This document shows positions 13,815-19,083 of a stretch of 19,083 nt of DNA, piece after piece. A model generated the notes under the pieces. It ran no database searches. It was not told where the DNA came from and saw nothing but the letters and a program-made list of their open reading frames with translations. Positions within the stretch are counted from its first letter, which is position 1. Each line of letters starts with the position of its first letter. This DNA is from CAZJKE01 sp964546585. Its GTDB lineage: Bacteria; Planctomycetota; Phycisphaerae; Phycisphaerales; SM1A02. The stretch lies in the NCBI GenBank assembly GCA_964546585.1, contig CAZJKE010000039.1:1-19083 (forward strand), given 5' to 3'. The position numbers were made by a program, and so were the translations under genes.

Positions 13815-14995
13815 TACAAAGCCCGGGAAATCGACTGTTCGAGCGGATCGTGTGTCTTGTCAGTGATGGGCGGCATGCCGTTGACGCAGTCGAACCAGGC
13901 TCGATCGGGATGTTCGAGCCGTTCGATGATGTGGCGAACGGCTGTTCGCGCCTGGTAATCCTCGTCATTGGCATACTGACGCAGGAGCGGCAGTACGCCT
14001 GGCCCGAAACGATAGATCGCCCCCGCCGCCGCCTGTCCATCATTGCTCACATTGTTGTCGCGGAGGTGCGAAATGAGGATCGGCACCGCTGTATCCATTG
14101 CGGCGGCATCGCCCGAATATCCGGCGACTGCCGAGGCGAGAAATCGCTGCTGCGGATCATCGCTGAGGATCGCTTGTCGAATGTGTTGCGGTGCAGAGTG
14201 GGACCACTTCGCAAGGTACGCGGCCGCCGAATTGGCATTGTTATACCTATCGTCATGAAGTTCTGCCACGCAGGCATTGATCAGCGATTCCGATGGAGGG
14301 GAAACGCCGCTGCGGCGCAGGATCGACGCTGCCGCTCGCCAGGACTGCTGATCACCAATGATGAGTTCTCGCTCAAGCACTGGGTGGGCGTGCGGCATCA
14401 GTGACCTGAGCATCTTCGCCGCGGAGCGTGCATTCCATCGCGTGTCGTCATCTCGCAAGTCTGCGACGATGGATTGGGCGAGCATGCGGGCAGAGAAGCC
14501 GGAGACCTCGCCATCCTCTACGCGTTGTTGCATCTCCTTCCGCAGCGGCGTGCCGTGCTCACCAACGCTCGTATCGGAAAGCATGGCCAGCGGCAGCGTG
14601 GGAATCGCCCGCGGCCAGGTACCCATGCGAATGGGTCCAAGGATCAACGCGGTTATCGCCAGAACGGTCATTGGCACCGCAATGCGGCCCGTCCGCAGGC
14701 GGCGACCGTCGCGGAGCAATGTCGGAGAGGGCGTGCCGCATTCCGGACATCGCGTGTTCGAGCCTGCATGGCCGCTCAGGTCATACCAGCAGCGGCCGCG
14801 GCGAATCCAGTGCCAGGAAGGAAGCAGGGCTCGCCAGCGGGTCGCGGGCTTGGGCCCCTTGCAGCGGCAACTGCGGCCGCGGGGCCAGGTCAGCGCGGCC
14901 AGCAGCCACACCGCGGCGGCCAACCCGCCTGTGGCGATCCAAGCCCAAATCAGGACATCCTCAAACACTCCATGTGCGCTATCGGACGGTCGCAC
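13808..14995 (-). CDS. Membrane HEAT-repeat protein with zinc-ribbon-like motif
   Basis: A 395-residue predicted membrane protein of unknown function. Transmembrane segments lie at about 13-36 and 105-123. Between them are Cys43 and Cys45, then CWYDLSG at 69-75 and CPECG at 83-87; the C-x-YDLxG...CPECG pattern is, from experience, frequent in planctomycete membrane proteins and looks like a small zinc ribbon. Residues about 165-360 form helical repeats resembling HEAT repeats (DTRWNARSAAKMLRSL, YNNANSAAAYLAKW, NDGQAAAGAIYRFG and EDYQARTAVRHIIERL), likely a protein-binding surface. The start is a GTG at 14995 without a visible ribosome binding site; a second in-frame GTG at 14968 is possible. 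The gene is divergent from the kinase gene, 66 bases away, and overlaps the glycosyltransferase gene by seven bases at its 3' end. Confidence 0.72.
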   Translation of the reverse strand: MRPSDSAHGVFEDVLIWAWIATGGLAAAVWLLAALTWPRGRSCRCKGPKPATRWRALLPSWHWIRRGRCWYDLSGHAGSNTRCPECGTPSPTLLRDGRRLRTGRIAVPMTVLAITALILGPIRMGTWPRAIPTLPLAMLSDTSVGEHGTPLRKEMQQRVEDGEVSGFSARMLAQSIVADLRDDDTRWNARSAAKMLRSLMPHAHPVLERELIIGDQQSWRAAASILRRSGVSPPSESLINACVAELHDDRYNNANSAAAYLAKWSHSAPQHIRQAILSDDPQQRFLASAVAGYSGDAAAMDTAVPILISHLRDNNVSNDGQAAAGAIYRFGPGVLPLLRQYANDEDYQARTAVRHIIERLEHPDRAWFDCVNGMPPITDKTHDPLEQSISRALYY

Positions 14996-15026
14996 GGGGG
15001 GCCAAGAAACTTTTGTGCTGCCGGAA

Positions 15027-15055
15027 TTGACGCACGAGCCGCGTTCTGTTCAAGT
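15027..15055 (+). promoter_or_regulatory. Possible promoter of the Ser/Thr kinase gene
   Basis: TTGACG at 15027-15032 matches a -35 element in five of six positions and is followed, after the ideal 17 bases, by a poor -10, TCAAGT at 15050-15055. Transcription would begin at about the GTG at 15062, again giving a leaderless message. The weak -10 keeps confidence low. Confidence 0.28.
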
Positions 15056-15061
15056 GGGGCG

Positions 15062-17557
15062 GTGCCTGAGGAGCCGGACATTTACCGCGGGTCTGACGAT
15101 CCAACGGTGGACCCCGGGAAATCGCCGTCGAGGGCCGCACGAGACGCGATGATCGGCCGCAAGATTGGTCCCTGCACACTGCGGCGAGTCATCGGTCGCG
15201 GCGGTATGGGCACCGTCTACGAGGCCCTGCAGGAGAATCCCCGACGCGCGGTCGCCGTCAAGATGATGCGGCGGGGGATCACGTCGAAGAAGGCCCTCCG
15301 GCGGTTCGAGTTCGAAGCGCAAGTCCTCGGGCGTCTGAAACACCCGGGTATTGCCGCGGTGTACGAAGCAGGGGCCCATGATGATGGCGAGGGACCGGTG
15401 CCGTACTTCGTCATGGAGTACATCCCCAATGCAGTGCCCATCACGCAGTACGCCAGTGACAAGAAACTGAGCACCCGCGATCGGCTTGAACTCTTTGCGA
15501 AGGTGTGCGAGGCGGTGCAGCACGGCCACATGAAAGGGATCGTGCATCGTGATCTCAAGCCCGGCAACATCATCGTTGACTCCAGCGGCCAACCAAAGAT
15601 CATCGACTTTGGCGTTGCGCGGTCGACGGACAGCGATCTGGCAGTGACGACATTGCAGACGGATGTTGGCGCCCTCATCGGCACGCTGCAATACATGAGC
15701 CCCGAGCAGGTAGCGGCGGATCCTCACGACATTGACACACGCAGCGATGTCTATTCGCTCGGTATCACGCTCTATGAACTGCTTACGGGTCGACCACCCT
15801 ACGATGTCAAGACGCTCGCCATCCACGAGGCCGTGCAGGTCATCCGGGATGAAGAGCCGACGAGACTTTCTACGATCGATCGGCACTTGCGGGGCGACAT
15901 CGAGACCATCGCACTGAAGGCGATCGACAAGGAACGAGGCCACCGCTACCAGAGTGCAGGTGAACTTCGCGATGACATCAATCGGTATCTCGTAGGCGAC
16001 GCAATCTCAGCAACGCCACCTTCGCTCTGGTCACAGGTGCGGCGTCTTGCAAAGCGCAATGTGGCGGCGACCGTGGCTGGTGTGAGCATCTTGCTGGTCA
16101 TACTCGTCGCTGCGGTCGGTGTTTCGTGGTTTGCCGTGGCGGCAGCGAACGAGCGAGCGGAGAAGGCTGCTGCGCAGAGCAAGGTGATCGAACAGGAGCA
16201 GCAAACCCGCATGGCGACTGCGACGATGGACATGGCCCTCGAATTCGCTGCGGACATGGCCAATGCGAATCAGATGGCGTTATCCGCTGCCGATCTGGGC
16301 GTTGATGAGGATGCGTTCATTGACAATCTACTCACCCGCAAAGAAGCGCTTGCCAGAGAGCGATTTGTCGCCGGCGACGAGCGATCACAGCGTGCCCTTG
16401 GGGCCGTGCTGTTGCAGGTTGGCTTTGGCTACCTTGCCCACTCACCGGCGAAGTGGGGCCAGGCCAGAGAGAATCTTCTGGAGGGTGTTGAATTGCTGCG
16501 CAGTGCAGCACCGGGGTTCAAACGAGGTGGCAACAGCCTGCAAGGCTGGATCGGTACACGCGGAGTGGCACCGGCGTTGCTTCTTCTCCATGGCATATCC
16601 AAGATTGACCTGGGCCTGACAGAGGAGGAAAGGGACCGATTTGCGCCGCTCTGGCAGGACGCGCAGCCGCTGCTTGCGGGCATGGACATCGATGCGCTGG
16701 GTGAACAGATTTGGATGTCCCTCTCGCCAAAGGACCTCGACGACTCCGATGTCGGCGAAACAGCGTCTCTCTTCAACCGGGCCCTGTACAGCGGTCTTGT
16801 GTCTCAGGAACTTGGTCTGGGCAATGCCTTCAACTTTCAGCGGGTGGCCGAGACGGTCATGAGCGTCGACGATCCCATGGTTGAGCAAAGAGTGGACACA
16901 CTCGGGACCGATTTGATGGTTTCGTTGGGGCTTCAACAACCTGAGAAGGCCTGGGCGGAGTTGAGCCTGCTCCTTGGCGATAGCATCCCTCTCTTTCTCT
17001 CCAGCACAGTAGACCAAGAGGTTTTTGCTGGCGGTCTGGAGACGGGTTTCCTGATTGGAGAACTCGGCCTTGCCAAGTTGGCCGGTCGGTTTGGCCGGTG
17101 GTCAAGCACATATGACTTGCAGGGCGTCATCGATTCGCTCGGTTCGCAGCCGTTGTCGGAGGCATGTGGAGATCTTCTGGAGATCCTGCAGTGTCAGGCG
17201 CTCTGGAATCTCCTGCATGCGTATGTCCAAACGCATGAGAAGATTGACGGGGAAGAGTTACAGGCCATGGCGACTGATGCGGGTGTACCGGAGAAGTTCT
17301 GGCAGAACGGGTGGGGTCGTGATGCTCTTGACGCAGTTCATGACGCCTACTTCGCGGAAAGCCAAAGCCCGGCATTCCGCGAGGCGATACTTGCCAAACT
17401 GGCGCCGCTCGAACAGGCGGGGCTACACATGACCTTGGAGGCCCGTTCCTATTCCGTGTTTATCAATGGAGGCGAGTTGTTGAGTTGGTTGAATGGATCG
17501 CCCAATCCAATTCGCGGCGAGACCGGCGGTGATGCGAAGAGCGATCTGGCCAACTGA
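15062..17557 (+). CDS. Transmembrane Ser/Thr protein kinase
   Basis: A Hanks-type (PknB-like) Ser/Thr kinase, 831 residues with the GTG start used here. The cytoplasmic kinase domain at about 37-312 is complete: Gly-rich loop GRGGMG at 45-50, Lys67 in VAVKMM, Glu85 in the C helix, HRDLKPGN at 162-169 with catalytic Asp164, DFG at 182-184, GTLQYMSPEQ around 207-216, and DVYSLGITLYELLTG. A single transmembrane helix at about 334-360 is followed by an Ala/Glu/Gln-rich segment and about 460 residues outside the membrane, where I see no TPR, WD40 or PASTA repeats. It would sense something in the periplasm and phosphorylate cytoplasmic targets. The frame is open far upstream (to 14474), but that part is antisense to the HEAT gene and was excluded. 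An ATG at 15149 is an alternative start; neither has a good ribosome binding site. Confidence 0.9.
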   Translation: MPEEPDIYRGSDDPTVDPGKSPSRAARDAMIGRKIGPCTLRRVIGRGGMGTVYEALQENPRRAVAVKMMRRGITSKKALRRFEFEAQVLGRLKHPGIAAVYEAGAHDDGEGPVPYFVMEYIPNAVPITQYASDKKLSTRDRLELFAKVCEAVQHGHMKGIVHRDLKPGNIIVDSSGQPKIIDFGVARSTDSDLAVTTLQTDVGALIGTLQYMSPEQVAADPHDIDTRSDVYSLGITLYELLTGRPPYDVKTLAIHEAVQVIRDEEPTRLSTIDRHLRGDIETIALKAIDKERGHRYQSAGELRDDINRYLVGDAISATPPSLWSQVRRLAKRNVAATVAGVSILLVILVAAVGVSWFAVAAANERAEKAAAQSKVIEQEQQTRMATATMDMALEFAADMANANQMALSAADLGVDEDAFIDNLLTRKEALARERFVAGDERSQRALGAVLLQVGFGYLAHSPAKWGQARENLLEGVELLRSAAPGFKRGGNSLQGWIGTRGVAPALLLLHGISKIDLGLTEEERDRFAPLWQDAQPLLAGMDIDALGEQIWMSLSPKDLDDSDVGETASLFNRALYSGLVSQELGLGNAFNFQRVAETVMSVDDPMVEQRVDTLGTDLMVSLGLQQPEKAWAELSLLLGDSIPLFLSSTVDQEVFAGGLETGFLIGELGLAKLAGRFGRWSSTYDLQGVIDSLGSQPLSEACGDLLEILQCQALWNLLHAYVQTHEKIDGEELQAMATDAGVPEKFWQNGWGRDALDAVHDAYFAESQSPAFREAILAKLAPLEQAGLHMTLEARSYSVFINGGELLSWLNGSPNPIRGETGGDAKSDLAN

Positions 17558-17629
17558 ACTCATCGATCTCGGTTGCCGGCGCAGGCTGACCTGGATCAAC
17601 CTCCCCGCACCCGGCCTGGGCGGTTCGAT

Positions 17630-17670
17630 GGTCCCCGTGCCCCGCTGAAGAGCAGGCCGCGGTGGGGACC
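17630..17670. terminator. Hairpin between convergent kinase and protease genes
   Basis: GGTCCCC at 17630-17636 pairs with GGGGACC at 17664-17670, and an inner CCGC/GCGG pairing can extend the stem. It lies in the 143-base gap between two genes that converge, 72 bases after the kinase stop and 30 bases after the protease stop. No T run follows on either strand, so it is a bidirectional-terminator candidate only. The rest of the gap shows nothing recognisable. Confidence 0.35.
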
Positions 17671-17700
17671 AAGCGATGCTGCCTCCGGTGAGATCTTCGA

Positions 17701-19083
17701 TCAGCCCCAGTTGGCGATCACGATGAGCAAGTCGGAAACATCGACAATGCCATCGTCATTGATGTCTGCCGCTGCATCGTTGCTGCCCCAGACAGCGATG
17801 ATCGCGAGGATGTCTTCTACATTGACGATGCCATCACCAGTCACGTCTCCGGCAGTCGTGTCGACGCAGTCGGTCGCAGACACCATGATCGCGTCCACGC
17901 CCGCTTCGACGACCGAACCGGTTGTTGCGCCATCGCTGGTGCTGAACTGCAGGTAGAAAGCATCGGCGTTGCCGATGTGATCCTCAAGGGCGAACGACGC
18001 GACATTCCAGCCGCCACTGACATCGCCTGATGAAGGCCCGACAATTTCGAGCGTCGACCACGTCGATCCGTCACTTGAGATACGCACGATGAACGAGTCG
18101 GTGTAGGGGTCTGCGCCATAGTCATTGCTGAACCACCGCGCATAGCTGAGCACCGGATCGCTGATTTCGCCGATTTGAATGGCGGAGGATGTCAGTGTGA
18201 CGGTGCCGCTGTCGACATCACTGTTGCACCCATCGCTACTACTGTTGTCGGTCAGCCAGCATGAGCCGCTCCCATCGTAGTCGCTGGTGGGATCGCCGCG
18301 TCCGCAGTTGATGGGCACGCCGATGCCCCATTGGCCATCTGCTGCATCGCCGGTTGCCGACCATCCGTCTGCTGACTGGCAGTTGTTGTCGTAGACGGTG
18401 AGTGTTTCGCCCACGAGCAGGTCGTATGGATTCGCGCTTCCGGCAGACGGATTCGTCACCGATCCGGCGATGTCGCCCTCGACTTCGAAGTAAAACTCGG
18501 GAGTGTCGCCGCAAGCCGTGTTGGGCAGGTCAGTTGACCAGTTCATCGGGCTGTCATTGGTGAGCGAAGAGGTAGACCACCCGCCACCGTCACTTCGGTA
18601 ATGCACGACGGCGGAGCCGGCAACGAGCGTGTCTTCTCGTGGATCGATGCGGAGGTTCACATGGAGGCCGGCACCGGGATCCACTTCATCCGGAATCTGG
18701 CTGAGGACTTCGATCTGCGGACCCAAGAATGTCTGCCCGATCGCCTCATCCACGTTCAGGATGCCCCCGGTTGCGCAGTTGCCCGCAAGTGATCCAAGGG
18801 GTCGAACTGTCGAGAGAATGATGTTGCGGACTTTGGCGTAATCGTTGCCGCCAATCAGGGAATAGACCAGCGCCGTGCCGCCGGCGACATGGGGTGTCGC
18901 CATCGATGTGCCGCTGAAGTAGTCGTAGCCGTTCCCGGGAACACTGCTGAGGATATCCACGCCCGGTGCGCCCAGGTCTACCTCGACCGGGTGGTATTGG
19001 CTGAAGCTCGCGAGATTGTCGTTCGAGTCAGTCGCACAGACTGAGAGGATGTTCGGGCAGGTGTACGCGGCAGGGTAGAGGGC
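17701..19083 (-). CDS. Secreted subtilisin-family (S8) serine protease with dockerin-like repeats, partial
   Basis: The C-terminal 460 residues of an exported serine protease; the 5' end, with signal peptide, propeptide and the catalytic Asp and His, lies beyond the window edge. The frame stays open to base 19083. The in-window part begins in the subtilisin domain: YPAAYTCPNILSVCATDSN, FSQYHPVEVDLGAPG, then GTSMATPHVAG with catalytic Ser at window residue 60 (codon at 18904-18906). After the protease domain come an unassigned beta-rich stretch, then at about 230-390 a Cys-containing, Gly/Ser/Asp-rich domain that looks like the jelly-roll modules of secreted proteases (WSATGDAADGQWGIG; LSYARWFSND). 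The last 53 residues are two dockerin-like calcium loops, GDVTGDGIVNVEDIL and DINDDGIVDVSDLL, each ending in WG. A GTG at 18960 is not the start. Expected location is cell surface or outside. Confidence 0.93.
   Translation of the reverse strand, partial: ALYPAAYTCPNILSVCATDSNDNLASFSQYHPVEVDLGAPGVDILSSVPGNGYDYFSGTSMATPHVAGGTALVYSLIGGNDYAKVRNIILSTVRPLGSLAGNCATGGILNVDEAIGQTFLGPQIEVLSQIPDEVDPGAGLHVNLRIDPREDTLVAGSAVVHYRSDGGGWSTSSLTNDSPMNWSTDLPNTACGDTPEFYFEVEGDIAGSVTNPSAGSANPYDLLVGETLTVYDNNCQSADGWSATGDAADGQWGIGVPINCGRGDPTSDYDGSGSCWLTDNSSSDGCNSDVDSGTVTLTSSAIQIGEISDPVLSYARWFSNDYGADPYTDSFIVRISSDGSTWSTLEIVGPSSGDVSGGWNVASFALEDHIGNADAFYLQFSTSDGATTGSVVEAGVDAIMVSATDCVDTTAGDVTGDGIVNVEDILAIIAVWGSNDAAADINDDGIVDVSDLLIVIANWG

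Noticed and set aside
14474..15061. N-terminal extension of the kinase frame upstream of 15062
   Set aside because: It is antisense to the 5' half of the HEAT-repeat gene, its translation is not kinase-like, and the sequence downstream already gives a complete kinase.
1..19083. tRNA, rRNA, CRISPR array, transposon or prophage
   Set aside because: No cloverleaf-like or rRNA-like stretch was noticed, no regularly spaced repeats were seen, and no transposase, integrase or phage protein is encoded.

Overview
The window is gene-dense, GC-rich bacterial DNA that looks like a chromosome of a planctomycete, most likely the Phycisphaerae side of the phylum. This is inferred from several signatures together: C-terminal dockerin-like tags with the D-x-x-G-D-G-x-V-x-x-x-D-L-L pattern ending in WG on two secreted proteins; Cys-rich ACCLPxGxC modules; a membrane protein with a CWYDLSG...CPECG cysteine motif; and a transmembrane Ser/Thr kinase with a large C-terminal domain. 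No rRNA, tRNA, CRISPR array, IS element or phage gene was seen, and no single feature proves the taxonomy. Layout: 2-715 (+) membrane-anchored protein with two LysM domains. 696-2668 (-) an overlapping pair, FAD-dependent oxidoreductase then aldo/keto reductase. 2728-3528 (+) alpha/beta hydrolase, divergent from that pair. 3503-7207 (-) full-length chromosome-condensation ATPase SMC, overlapping the hydrolase tail to tail. 7362-9206 (-) lipoprotein with a region resembling the flagellar P-ring protein FlgI, followed by HEAT-like repeats. 9379-10281 (-) secreted Cys-rich protein with a C-terminal dockerin-like tag and a terminator hairpin after it. 10507-13814 (+) a compact four-gene cluster: sulfotransferase-like protein, class IV aminotransferase-like protein, Tat-exported hydroxypyruvate-isomerase-like TIM barrel, family 2 glycosyltransferase. 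13808-14995 (-) membrane HEAT-repeat protein with a zinc-ribbon-like motif. 15062-17557 (+) transmembrane Ser/Thr protein kinase. 17701-19083 (-) C-terminal part of a secreted subtilisin-family protease with two dockerin-like repeats, cut by the window edge. The most interesting unit is the 10507-13814 cluster. Its first two genes encode, as separate proteins, the two domains that (from memory) occur fused in plant branched-chain-aminotransferase-like proteins. In the aminotransferase-like partner the position aligned by eye with the PLP-binding lysine is a histidine, so it may not be a transaminase at all. Elsewhere the genome is packed tightly: three convergent gene pairs overlap at their 3' ends and one same-strand pair overlaps by 40 bases. 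The remaining gaps are all under 300 bases and hold promoters, ribosome binding sites and terminator-like hairpins, or nothing I can recognise.
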